Source: Clostridiales bacterium (GTDB lineage Bacteria > Bacillota > Clostridia > Caldicoprobacterales > UBA3941). From it: 11,031 nt of DNA. This document shows positions 1 to 6,548 of the stretch, one piece after another (positions within the stretch are counted from its first letter, which is position 1; every line of letters begins with the position of its first letter). The notes beneath the pieces were generated by a model. The model was not told the DNA's origin, ran no database searches, and worked only from the letters and a program-made list of their open reading frames with translations. The position numbers and the translations under genes were made by a program. Location: contig JAAYKZ010000303.1 of the NCBI GenBank assembly GCA_012522165.1, forward strand, positions 1 through 11,031. Reading direction: 5' to 3'.

Positions 1-1
1 A

Positions 2-117
2 ATTAGTATTTGGTTAACTATACCATACTAATAAGGCCATGATTACATATAGGGGTAGTCTACCTTATTTTATTGGTATAATATACCATTGCATTGTGCA
101 AGATAATCTAGCACAAT
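2..117. repeat. cluster of four short inverted repeats beyond the truncated transporter gene
   Basis: Four dyads lie within about 115 bp. ATTAGTAT at 2-9 pairs with ATACTAAT at 25-32, and the stem extends inward by GGT/ACC if a TT bulge is allowed. GGTAG-T-CTACC lies at 54-64. TGGTATA-A-TATACCA lies at 74-88. ATTGTGC at 93-99 pairs with GCACAAT at 111-117 across an 11-nt loop that contains the transporter stop codon. None is followed by a convincing T-tract, so they do not look like ordinary terminators. They occupy the place where the second half of a chromate transporter would be expected. They may be a repeat-element remnant or a protein-binding region; I cannot identify them. Confidence 0.4.
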
Positions 118-419
118 AGGTTAATTATTATAAATGAAGGTAAGATAACTCCACAAGCTGCAGTTATAGCGCCTATCCTACCTGCTATTTTATATCCTAC
201 AAATGTTGAGGAGTTTATTGCAATTGCACCAGGTATTGACTCTGCCACAGCAAATACATCGATAATCTCCTCTTCATTTTTAATCCAGCCTTTATTAGTA
301 ATAACCTCCCTCTCTATGAGAGGTATCATGGCATAACCGCCTCCAAAGGTGAAGGCACCTATTTTAAAAAATGTAGTAAATATCTCTATTAATAGTTTAA
401 GATTAACTTTTTTGTTCAA
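108..419 (-). CDS. chromate transporter (ChrA/CHR domain), C-terminally truncated, probable pseudogene
   Basis: The 103-residue product matches the N-terminal half of a CHR-domain chromate transporter. It has a first membrane segment with FKIGAFTFGGGYAMIPL (about 18-34), the following E-R-E-V and GW segment (37-45), and a signature region AESIPGAIAINSSTFVGY (59-76). The usual signature is Q-S-x-P-G-P, so Q and the second P are replaced by E and A. A second hydrophobic stretch (82-103) ends abruptly at TAG just after LPSFIII, where family members of about 180-190 residues continue with more membrane segments. None of the three frames beyond the stop resumes the family pattern, and the stop lies inside the window, so this is a genuine truncation. 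The start is TTG, supported by AGGAGG seven nt upstream. The gene overlaps the end of the ROK regulator gene by 17 nt, suggesting co-transcription. Chromate or any other substrate is known only for the family. Confidence 0.65.
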   Translation of the reverse strand: MNKKVNLKLLIEIFTTFFKIGAFTFGGGYAMIPLIEREVITNKGWIKNEEEIIDVFAVAESIPGAIAINSSTFVGYKIAGRIGAITAACGVILPSFIIINLLC

Positions 420-1623
420 TATATTCCCTCCTTAGTAGCTCTTCAATTACCATTGTTGCTGCCCCTACTGCTATTACCTTGTCTCTATAATGACCACCTC
501 TAATAAAGGTAATCCTATTGTCTCTTGCTAAATAACTTTTTTTCATCGCTGTTTCTACACTAATCTTATAAAAAATATCTGAATATTTTACCAATGGACC
601 ACTTAAAACAATCAATTGGGGATTTACAAGATTTATATAGTTAGCAATTCCTGATCCAAATATAAGGGCACTATCTATTATCACTTCCCTTGCTAGCGCA
701 TCCCCTTGTTCCGCTGCCTTTAATATATCCATATAATTTATATGAGATATAACCTTGGAAACCATTGAGCTTCTTCCTTTTTTTAAGCAGGCAATGAATT
801 TATTTACTATTGCTGGTATAGTTGCATAGCACTCTATACATCCATGATTGCCACAAGTACACAGATCTCCATCTACGTCGATTATCATATGTCCTAGAGC
901 ATCTTCCGCATCGTTTATCGTCCTAACTAAATGTCCAGATGAAATAACTCCTGCCCTAATGCCTACACCACAATTAATATAGGCCATACTGCTAATATCC
1001 TTACCACAGCCAAAAAAATATTCAGCTAGAACAGCTGTATTGGTACCATTATCTACAAAAATAGGTAGTTTTAACTTTTGCTCCATAATGCTCTTTATAT
1101 GAACGTATTCCCAACCTGGAGCATTAAAGCCTTTTGCCCCCACCATTATACCCTCTTCCCTGCGTAAAGGCCCTACTGTTCCCAAACCCACACCTATTAT
1201 CTGTGATATTGTAATATTGGCTTCATCTAAGGCGTTAAACAACCAATCTGTTATTAAATTAATGGTTTTATCTGGAGAATAATAAGGTGTCATGTGAAAT
1301 TCAAAGCTATACAATATTTCCATCTTTAGGTTTGTTATTACCACTTGTGTATAGGTTCTTGAAATATCTATACCAATTACATAGTACTTGCCAGGGTTAA
1401 CTCCGTACAATATAGGTTTTCTTCCACCTGTTGATTCCCCTATATGAGCTTCTACAATCAAACCATGGTTTATCATAGGCTGCATGGCTCTATTTAATGT
1501 AGTTAATTTCATTTTAGTCAAAAGTGTTAATTGACTCTTGGTTATAGGCCCTTTCTTCTGAATTATGCTAAATATGTTTTTCTGATCCCAAGTCAAAGTT
1601 TGTAGAGGATTATCGTAGCACAC
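403..1623 (-). CDS. ROK-family transcriptional regulator (XylR/NagC/Mlc type)
   Basis: This 406-residue protein has the layout of a ROK repressor. An N-terminal winged helix-turn-helix (about 12-72) includes a wing with STGGRKP, followed by a sugar-kinase-like fold. The phosphate-loop region reads GIDISRTYTQVV (84-95) and a glycine-rich segment GVGLGTVGP lies at 144-152. The ROK zinc motif is present: His245 followed by CTCGNHGCIE (255-264), with Cys255, Cys257 and Cys262 as likely ligands. The usual catalytic Asp of ROK kinases (motif N-D-x-N) is Gly193 in VDNGTN, fitting a sensor rather than a kinase. Family members bind a sugar or sugar phosphate and release DNA; the ligand here is unknown. 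The start is GTG, with GGGGTG seven nt upstream. A putative promoter with an overlapping dyad precedes it, so autoregulation is plausible. Its only tightly linked neighbour is the truncated transporter gene. Confidence 0.88.
   Translation of the reverse strand: MCYDNPLQTLTWDQKNIFSIIQKKGPITKSQLTLLTKMKLTTLNRAMQPMINHGLIVEAHIGESTGGRKPILYGVNPGKYYVIGIDISRTYTQVVITNLKMEILYSFEFHMTPYYSPDKTINLITDWLFNALDEANITISQIIGVGLGTVGPLRREEGIMVGAKGFNAPGWEYVHIKSIMEQKLKLPIFVDNGTNTAVLAEYFFGCGKDISSMAYINCGVGIRAGVISSGHLVRTINDAEDALGHMIIDVDGDLCTCGNHGCIECYATIPAIVNKFIACLKKGRSSMVSKVISHINYMDILKAAEQGDALAREVIIDSALIFGSGIANYINLVNPQLIVLSGPLVKYSDIFYKISVETAMKKSYLARDNRITFIRGGHYRDKVIAVGAATMVIEELLRREYIEQKS
427..432 (-). promoter_or_regulatory. 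ribosome binding site AGGAGG for the truncated transporter gene
   Basis: AGGAGG on the minus strand lies 7 nt before the TTG codon at 417-419, inside the last codons of the regulator gene. It fixes a TTG start and suggests translational coupling. Confidence 0.6.
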
Positions 1624-1651
1624 AATGTTTCACCCCAACCCAAAATATATC

Positions 1652-1695
1652 ATACATTATATCATCTTTTAACCAAAATGGTAAGATGTATGTAT
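1652..1695. promoter_or_regulatory. imperfect dyad over the regulator promoter, possible auto-operator
   Basis: Nested inverted arms flank a centre near 1674: ATACAT (1652-1657) with ATGTAT (1690-1695), and CATCTT (1663-1668) with AAGATG (1683-1688). They cover the -10 and -35 elements. The position is right for repression by the ROK protein. The arms are imperfectly spaced, and this AT-rich DNA could produce them by chance. Confidence 0.35.
1656..1684 (-). promoter_or_regulatory. putative promoter of the ROK regulator gene
   Basis: On the minus strand TTACCA (1679-1684) is separated by 17 nt from a perfect TATAAT (1656-1661), with a TG extended -10 element just before it. The transcript would begin near 1649, leaving a leader of about 25 nt before the GTG start. 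Confidence 0.6.
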
Positions 1696-1806
1696 CAACA
1701 GAATAAGGTATAAACCCATAATATGGTTTTTTAGCCTTTGTACTCCGTAGTTACCATTTGCTCTAGAATCTATTTATTATAAATAAACCACTAACCTTTG
1801 TTGCGC

Positions 1807-2142
1807 CTATTCACTAGCATCTCTTCTTCCATCTATTTTACAGGCAATTGCTTCATTATCTAAATCTTCGGATATAATATCTGCATATGATTCTCTGTGC
1901 TTTTTAAGCCAAGCATTGGCATAAGAACATGTTGCAGAAGCTTTTAGTGAATTTTTTCTTAAATAATCAGCTACAACTTTCATCATTTTACTAGCTATAC
2001 CCCTTCCTCTTAACTGGGGATTTACATAAGTATAATCAATATCAACCTCACCGTTTTCTTTATAAACAAATGTGGTTTCAGCAAGTAATTCATCGTTTTC
2101 GTTTACACTGTATATACGCCCTTCTTCATACTTCCAATCCAT
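1807..2142 (-). CDS. small GNAT-family N-acetyltransferase (NATD1/YjdJ-like)
   Basis: The 111-residue product fits the short GCN5-related family that comprises little more than the acetyl-CoA core. Beta strands at about 8-40 lead to the acetyl-CoA pyrophosphate-binding loop RGRGIASKM (45-53), preceded by the usual V-x-P-x-L (40-44). The helix after it and the later segment with C72, Y74, W78 and KKHRESYADII (80-90) match the C-x-Y-x(n)-H-x-x-Y-x-D pattern of this subfamily. It is somewhat longer than the roughly 90 residues typical, because of an acidic then basic tail. The substrate is unknown. The start is supported by AGGAG seven nt before ATG. It is a stand-alone gene: about 590 bp of non-coding DNA lies upstream and 183 bp separates its end from the regulator gene. 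I see no clear terminator after it, only an AT-only palindrome at 1771-1785. Confidence 0.8.
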   Translation of the reverse strand: MDWKYEEGRIYSVNENDELLAETTFVYKENGEVDIDYTYVNPQLRGRGIASKMMKVVADYLRKNSLKASATCSYANAWLKKHRESYADIISEDLDNEAIACKIDGRRDASE

Positions 2143-2687
2143 ATACCTTCTCCTTTTCTCTTATTCTAATTAAATACATCTTCTAATCTTATCTTGATGA
2201 TGCAGATTCTATCTCCATCTTTTATCAATTAATATACTATTAATTTGTGGTGGATTCTATATTAGCTATCTTATTTGCATAACATCAAGATCAATAATGA
2301 AGACCATAGATTATTATAATATAGTATTTTCCCAGTTGAATGTTATTAATCCTGCTATAACACTAAAAAAATACTTAAGATAGATTTCATGTTAAAAAAC
2401 CTGACTCCTAAAAAGCAGTTTCAAAAGGCATCTTTGATAAACTCAATAACAACTATCCTGTCATCATGGAATAAATGATTGACATGGATTTTTTCAACTT
2501 AACTACCCTCCTCAATACATATACCCAATAAAATAAAGAAGACACATCTTTCAATATAGCCCTATCCATTGCATTCTAATCGAATTTTATATTATTTATT
2601 ACTAAATTTAAAAATACTCTTATGCAATAGAGTAAGATTCTTTAACAATAACTAAAACACTAAAAAGCAAAGCGCTAAACTACCAAC
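2143..2687. other. 545-bp AT-rich gap without a convincing gene
   Basis: No frame carries a recognisable protein. A perfect AT-only inverted repeat AATTAATA-TAC-TATTAATT lies at 2227-2245, about 85 nt upstream of the acetyltransferase start. A plus-strand reading of 29 codons (2389-2478) lacks a ribosome site and resembles nothing I know. A minus-strand stretch near 2370-2390 could encode a short hydrophobic peptide but breaks at a run of seven T. A weak hairpin TACTCT/AGAGTA (2615-2634), followed on the minus strand by TTTTT, may be a back-up terminator for the genes to the right. The region may contain decayed coding sequence. Confidence 0.5.
2227..2245. repeat. perfect 19-bp inverted repeat upstream of the acetyltransferase gene
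   Basis: AATTAATA and TATTAATT flank the trinucleotide TAC. It could be an operator for the acetyltransferase gene, but it is made only of A and T apart from the centre, so chance is a real alternative. Confidence 0.35.
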
Positions 2688-2722
2688 AAAAAAGACAGAG
2701 TCTTATTTAAATCCTCTGTCTT
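2688..2722 (-). terminator. intrinsic terminator after the Met/His-rich protein gene
   Basis: On the minus strand AAGACAGAG (2714-2722) pairs perfectly with CTCTGTCTT (2692-2700) across a 13-nt AT-rich loop. The stem runs directly into a run of six T (2688-2693). It lies a few nt after the stop codon of the gene at 2729-3238. It is the first clear terminator met after the trp leader, so it may end the trp transcript as well as the two-gene unit. Confidence 0.85.
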
Positions 2723-2728
2723 GCTCAA

Positions 2729-3238
2729 TTAAAATCCATGATGGAAGGAATCCATACCAGAATTCATATTATCCATGTTAGAATGCATATGATCCATCTG
2801 ATGGTGCATTTGCATACTATCGTGAGCCATAGTATCTGATGGATTAAATCCTGGCCCCTGTACATAACCGCCATGATCAAAGGGCGTAACTGATTTTAGG
2901 CCTTCGTCCATAGCCCATTGTGTAAACTGATGGAATTGTTCTTGATTAATTTGTTCTACCTGCTGAAGGTGGAACTGGGAAATTTGAAACTGTTCAATTC
3001 CATGGAAATCAAAATCATCCTGCAGTATTCCTTTAAAGAAACTTTCAGTTTCCCTGGGCATACTTGAAAAAAACTCCCTTCTCTCTTCCTCTGTCATATC
3101 AACTAATTTCTCTTTTACTTTACTGCTAAATTGCTCGTACCTTTTTCTCATGTCCCTTATTTGAGGCAGATAATAAGTATACAAACCTAAGGATATTAGT
3201 GCTCCTATTCCTAATATAATTAATGGCTCAAACCACAT
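2729..3238 (-). CDS. membrane-anchored hypothetical protein with a Met/His-rich C-terminal tail
   Basis: I do not recognise a family for this 169-residue protein. Residues 4-23 form one strong membrane segment, followed by a basic stretch RDMRKRY (28-34), so the rest is probably cytoplasmic by the positive-inside rule. A charged, helix-prone region rich in Glu, Arg and Phe spans 30-75, and a Gln/Phe/His-rich part spans 78-108. The tail 137-169 is striking: seven or more Met and a similar number of His in 33 residues, in patterns such as MQMHHQMDHMH (142-152). Tails of this kind can bind copper, silver or other soft metals in unrelated proteins, so metal binding is an inference. Start: AGGAGG about eight nt before ATG. 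It lies 30 nt after the membrane-protein gene and just before a terminator, so the two probably form one unit. Confidence 0.75.
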   Translation of the reverse strand: MWFEPLIILGIGALISLGLYTYYLPQIRDMRKRYEQFSSKVKEKLVDMTEEERREFFSSMPRETESFFKGILQDDFDFHGIEQFQISQFHLQQVEQINQEQFHQFTQWAMDEGLKSVTPFDHGGYVQGPGFNPSDTMAHDSMQMHHQMDHMHSNMDNMNSGMDSFHHGF

Positions 3239-3268
3239 GCAATAGTCCTCCTTATATAAACAATTATT

Positions 3269-3718
3269 TTAAAAATATCTTCTTAAAGGTGGTCTTAACA
3301 AAATAATTACAAATGTCGCTATAAGAATAAGGATTGAAATAGCGGTACTATACTCTAATAGCTGTTTTGAAAAAACTATAATAGCATCATTTGATTCTTC
3401 AATTGATCGTATTCCCCTTAATACAATATAGAAAATTATTACTCTGATTGCCCTTTTAGACAAAGCTTTCTTTTTTATATAGGGTGGTAACCGATGACTA
3501 AATTCTGAAAACTCCGTTTTTGTTGCTAGCCTTGTCCATATTATGCTAACAGCCAAGGAAGTAAAACACAATAATGTCACTGTAAGCTTATTGGTTACCT
3601 TTTGATCAAATAAAATTTTTAAAACTAGTGCATTAGCTATACCTAGAACAAAAAACATGGGTATATAGCGTAAAGCAACACCATCTAAGAATCGGACAAA
3701 TTTCTTAACTCTTGCCAT
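3269..3718 (-). CDS. hypothetical multi-pass membrane protein
   Basis: No family is recognised. From the ATG at 3718 the product has 149 residues: a basic N-terminus MARVKKFVRF, hydrophobic segments at about 17-37 and 44-64, a polar basic loop with PPYIKKKALSKR (78-89), a weaker segment at about 90-104, and a strong last segment (124-142) ending in RPPLRRYF. The frame stays open to a TTG at 3811, which would add 31 residues and another hydrophobic segment. I prefer the ATG because AGGAGG lies seven nt before it. The TTG has no clear ribosome site and would sit within a few nt of the predicted transcription start. The leaderless longer form cannot be excluded. It follows trpA by about 155 nt and precedes the Met/His-rich protein gene by 30 nt. 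Confidence 0.68.
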   Translation of the reverse strand: MARVKKFVRFLDGVALRYIPMFFVLGIANALVLKILFDQKVTNKLTVTLLCFTSLAVSIIWTRLATKTEFSEFSHRLPPYIKKKALSKRAIRVIIFYIVLRGIRSIEESNDAIIVFSKQLLEYSTAISILILIATFVIILLRPPLRRYF

Positions 3719-3725
3719 TACTATA

Positions 3726-3731
3726 CCTCCT
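3726..3731 (-). promoter_or_regulatory. ribosome binding site AGGAGG deciding the start at 3718
   Basis: A perfect AGGAGG on the minus strand sits seven nt before the ATG at 3716-3718. In the longer reading frame the same bases would encode part of a hydrophobic segment, so this site is the main argument for the shorter product. Confidence 0.55.
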
Positions 3732-3823
3732 GCAACAACAATTAGAATGATTATATTACTGTAATTGCTATTAGAAAGGTTACTTATTAACCTATATACA
3801 AAATCATCCAAAACACTTAAATC

Positions 3824-3852
3824 ATTATAGCACAGTAATATACATGGTTCAA
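3824..3852 (-). promoter_or_regulatory. putative promoter between trpA and the membrane-protein gene
   Basis: On the minus strand TTGAAC (3847-3852), a 17-nt spacer and a perfect TATAAT (3824-3829) are preceded by a TG extended -10 element. Transcription would begin near 3817, giving the downstream pair a trp-independent promoter. It starts only about 20 nt after the trpA stop codon. Confidence 0.6.
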
Positions 3853-3874
3853 CAAAGGTATAGTTAATGGGCTA

Positions 3875-4651
3875 TTAACCTTTAGTAACCGCATTCTTCA
3901 TTGTACTTACATATTCTATAACATGGGGTACACATTGGGGACCGTATTCCTCAATAATTTTTACAATTGCACTGCCGACAATTACACCATCTGCAAACTT
4001 AGCCATTCGTGCTGCTTGTTCAGGAGTTGAAATACCAAAACCAACAGCACAGGGAATGCCATTTACCTCCTTTACAATTTTTACCATTTGTTCAGCATCA
4101 CTGCTAATATTTTTTCGTACTCCTGTCACGCCCATGGATGATACACAATAGACGAATCCCTGTGCTTCCCTGGCAATAATATGTATACGGTTATTGGATG
4201 TGGGGGCAATCATTGAAATTAAATAAACTCCATGTTTCAAACAAAAAGGCATAAGTTCATCTTTTTCTTCAAATGGTAGGTCCGCAACAATTAGAGCATC
4301 TACTCCAGTTTCTTGGCAATTTCTTAAGAATCTTTCAGTCCCATAAGCAAATATAGGATTTACATAGGTCATAAGCGCAATAGGAGTATTACAAATCTTT
4401 CGAATGTCTCTAAGCATCTTAAATATATGGTCCACTGTTATACCATGAGATAAAGCACGAATAGATGCAGCCTGTATTACCTGCCCCTCGGCAACAGGAT
4501 CTGAAAAGGGTATACCCAGCTCTATTAAATCTGCTCCAGCATTTGCCATCTCAAGTACCAATTCTTTAGTTACATCTAGGGAAGGGTCACCTGCGGTTAT
4601 AAAGGGAATAAATGCTTTTCCATTAGTGAATGCCTTATGTAGTTTATTCAT
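3875..4651 (-). CDS. trpA: tryptophan synthase alpha subunit
   Basis: TrpA cleaves indole-3-glycerol phosphate to indole and glyceraldehyde 3-phosphate, and passes indole through a tunnel to TrpB. The 258 residues give the full TIM barrel. Visible landmarks are FITAGDP (17-23), ELGIPFSDP with catalytic Glu44 (44-52), MTYVNP (94-99), ADLPFEE (123-129), the phosphate-side loop GVTGVRK (174-180), GFGIS (204-208) and GSAIV (226-230). The second catalytic acid, Asp60 in the E. coli enzyme, is Glu55 here (DPVAEG). I believe this substitution occurs in other Firmicutes, so it need not mean loss of function. The ATG overlaps the trpB stop by 8 nt (ATGAATAA) with a G-rich ribosome site upstream, suggesting coupled synthesis of the two subunits. 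It is the last gene of the pathway in the operon, and no terminator is evident right after it. Confidence 0.97.
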   Translation of the reverse strand: MNKLHKAFTNGKAFIPFITAGDPSLDVTKELVLEMANAGADLIELGIPFSDPVAEGQVIQAASIRALSHGITVDHIFKMLRDIRKICNTPIALMTYVNPIFAYGTERFLRNCQETGVDALIVADLPFEEKDELMPFCLKHGVYLISMIAPTSNNRIHIIAREAQGFVYCVSSMGVTGVRKNISSDAEQMVKIVKEVNGIPCAVGFGISTPEQAARMAKFADGVIVGSAIVKIIEEYGPQCVPHVIEYVSTMKNAVTKG

Positions 4652-5828
4652 AGATTTCCACCCCCTGATAGCGGGCTATTGAAGCCACGTCTTTATCTCC
4701 TCTGCCTGAAAGACCAACTACTATCACTTGGTCCTTATTTAATTTCGGTGCCAGCTTTACAGCGTATGCAACTGCATGAGCGCTTTCTATTGCAGGAATA
4801 ATTCCTTCCATACTAGACAAATATTCAAATGCTTCTACTGCTTCATTATCAGTAACTGCTACATACTCTGCCCTGCCAATATCATGAAGATAGGCATGCT
4901 CTGGCCCTACACCTGGGTAGTCCAGCCCTGCTGATATGGAATAGACTGGAGCAATCTGCCCATACTCATCCTGGCAGAAATAGGATTTCATTCCGTGGAA
5001 AATTCCTACCTTTCCTACTGTCATGGTGGCAGCAGTTTTATTAGTATGAATACCATGTCCTCCTGCCTCACAACCAATAAGGCGGACATTTGGTTCTTCA
5101 ATAAATTCGTAAAAAAGCCCTATTGCGTTGCTTCCTCCTCCAATACAAGCAATTAATACATCAGGAAGTTTGCCTTCAATTTCTAATATCTGTTTTTTTA
5201 CCTCTTGGCCAATGACTTTTTGAAAATCCCGAACAATTGTAGGAAATGGATGTGGCCCCATTACAGATCCTAATACATAATGTGTGTCTTCTACACGTCT
5301 ACTCCACTCACGCAAGGTTTCATTAACAGCATCTTTTAGTGTTTGAGTACCACTAGTTACCACATTGACTTTTGCGCCTAGCAATTTCATGCGGAAAACA
5401 TTAAGGGCCTGACGCTGAGTATCCTCCATTCCCATGAATATTTCACACTTTAATCCCAGAAGAGCAGCCGCAGTTGCAGTTGCAACCCCATGCTGCCCAG
5501 CTCCTGTCTCAGCTATTACTCTGGTTTTACCCATGTACTTAGCAAGAAGCACCTGTCCTAGCACATTATTGATTTTATGGGAACCTGTATGGTTAAGATC
5601 TTCCCTCTTTAAATATATTTTACCCCCTCCTAAATCATTGGTCACCTTTTCAGCAAAATACAGCATAGACGGCCTGCCTGCATAATTCTTAAGAAGACTA
5701 TCCAGTTCTGCTTTGAATTTTGGATCATTTTTAAAGTGATTATAAGCTTCTTCCAGTTCTATGACAGCATTCATCAAAGTCTCTGGTATATACTGTCCGC
5801 CATAGATGCCAAACCTACCTTTTGACAT
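4644..5828 (-). CDS. trpB: tryptophan synthase beta subunit
   Basis: TrpB is the PLP enzyme that condenses indole with L-serine to give tryptophan. It shows the standard TrpB1 layout: [11 protein letters not shown] near the N-terminus, HTGSHKINN with the PLP lysine, the AETGAGQHG segment carrying the catalytic Glu, the PLP-phosphate loop GGGSNA, and SGRGDKD near the end. With the start used here the length is 394 residues, typical for the family. The frame also offers an ATG two codons earlier (5834). I chose the ATG at 5828 because the only ribosome site, GGGGG at 5837-5841, is 8 nt from it but 2 nt from the earlier one. It follows trpF after about 110 nt, the largest gap in the operon, and overlaps trpA by 8 nt. 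Confidence 0.97.
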   Translation of the reverse strand: MSKGRFGIYGGQYIPETLMNAVIELEEAYNHFKNDPKFKAELDSLLKNYAGRPSMLYFAEKVTNDLGGGKIYLKREDLNHTGSHKINNVLGQVLLAKYMGKTRVIAETGAGQHGVATATAAALLGLKCEIFMGMEDTQRQALNVFRMKLLGAKVNVVTSGTQTLKDAVNETLREWSRRVEDTHYVLGSVMGPHPFPTIVRDFQKVIGQEVKKQILEIEGKLPDVLIACIGGGSNAIGLFYEFIEEPNVRLIGCEAGGHGIHTNKTAATMTVGKVGIFHGMKSYFCQDEYGQIAPVYSISAGLDYPGVGPEHAYLHDIGRAEYVAVTDNEAVEAFEYLSSMEGIIPAIESAHAVAYAVKLAPKLNKDQVIVVGLSGRGDKDVASIARYQGVEIYE

Positions 5829-5836
5829 ATCCATTT

Positions 5837-5841
5837 CCCCC
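5837..5841 (-). promoter_or_regulatory. G-rich ribosome binding site deciding the trpB start
   Basis: AAGGGGGAA on the minus strand is 8 nt from the ATG at 5826-5828 and only 2 nt from the in-frame ATG at 5832-5834, favouring the downstream start. Confidence 0.5.
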
Positions 5842-5939
5842 TTTTTCCATCACATATATACTATCCATCCAATATTTTTATTTAATTCACTTTTTATGAT
5901 GCATGTATTACATGTATAGAATCTACTCAATATCAACAC

Positions 5940-6548
5940 TTAACTTTCTTTTACCATAGCTACAATATTCATTATTTTATCAGCATCTTTATATCCATTA
6001 GTTTCTACCCCGCTACTTACATCAATACAATAAGGATTATGTTGAATTGCTTGCCTAATATTGTCCAGATTAATACCTCCTGCTAGAAAATAAGGCTTTT
6101 TTATATTAGGTATAATAGACCAATCAAAGGCCTTACCTGTCCCTCCGTATTTCCTTGCATGAAAGGTATCAAATAAGAGGTAGTCGCAGGGAAATTCCAT
6201 CTGTTTTTCTATATCTTCTTGGTTTTTTACCCTAATAGCCTTGATGATTTTATTTGATACACAATCCCTCAGCCTTTTTATATAATCCTCATCTTCATCG
6301 CCATGAAGCTGGATTATATCGATTATGTTAGATGTGCAAAGTTTTTCGATATTACTAATATCTTCATTGACAAATACTCCTACCACTTTTATAGCAGGAT
6401 TCAAGTTAGCTCTAAGTGTCTTAGCCTTTTTCTCATCAATCTGCCTTTTACTTTTTGCAAAAACAAAACCAATGTAATCTGGAAGGGCTATATTTACCGC
6501 CCCTATGTCCTGATTCCCAACTATACCACATATTTTGATCTTAGGCAT
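5940..6548 (-). CDS. trpF: phosphoribosylanthranilate isomerase
   Basis: TrpF carries out the Amadori rearrangement of phosphoribosylanthranilate to CdRP. From the ATG at 6548 the product has 202 residues, the normal size of this single-domain TIM barrel. The general base Cys7 is in KIKICGI (3-9) and the general acid Asp127 is in LLFDTF (124-129). GGTGKAFDW (135-143), LAGGI (155-159) and DVSSGVE (176-182) form the substrate and phosphate side. The frame extends nine codons upstream to 6575, but family members begin at M-x-K-I-K-I-C-G, and AGGAG lies 8 nt before the ATG used here. That ATG overlaps the trpC stop by 8 nt (ATGCCTAA). In some bacteria TrpC and TrpF are fused; here they are separate but coupled. 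Confidence 0.96.
   Translation of the reverse strand: MPKIKICGIVGNQDIGAVNIALPDYIGFVFAKSKRQIDEKKAKTLRANLNPAIKVVGVFVNEDISNIEKLCTSNIIDIIQLHGDEDEDYIKRLRDCVSNKIIKAIRVKNQEDIEKQMEFPCDYLLFDTFHARKYGGTGKAFDWSIIPNIKKPYFLAGGINLDNIRQAIQHNPYCIDVSSGVETNGYKDADKIMNIVAMVKES

Noticed and set aside
1725..1732. A possible plus-strand terminator, CCATA-A-TATGG followed by a T-run near 1717-1733
   Set aside because: No plus-strand gene precedes it and the stem is only five AT-rich pairs.
2389..2478. A 29-codon plus-strand reading frame in the large gap
   Set aside because: It has no ribosome site or recognisable motif, and such length is expected by chance.
5434..5685. An 83-codon plus-strand open frame within trpB
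   Set aside because: It is antisense to the conserved PLP-lysine region of trpB and has no plausible start signal.
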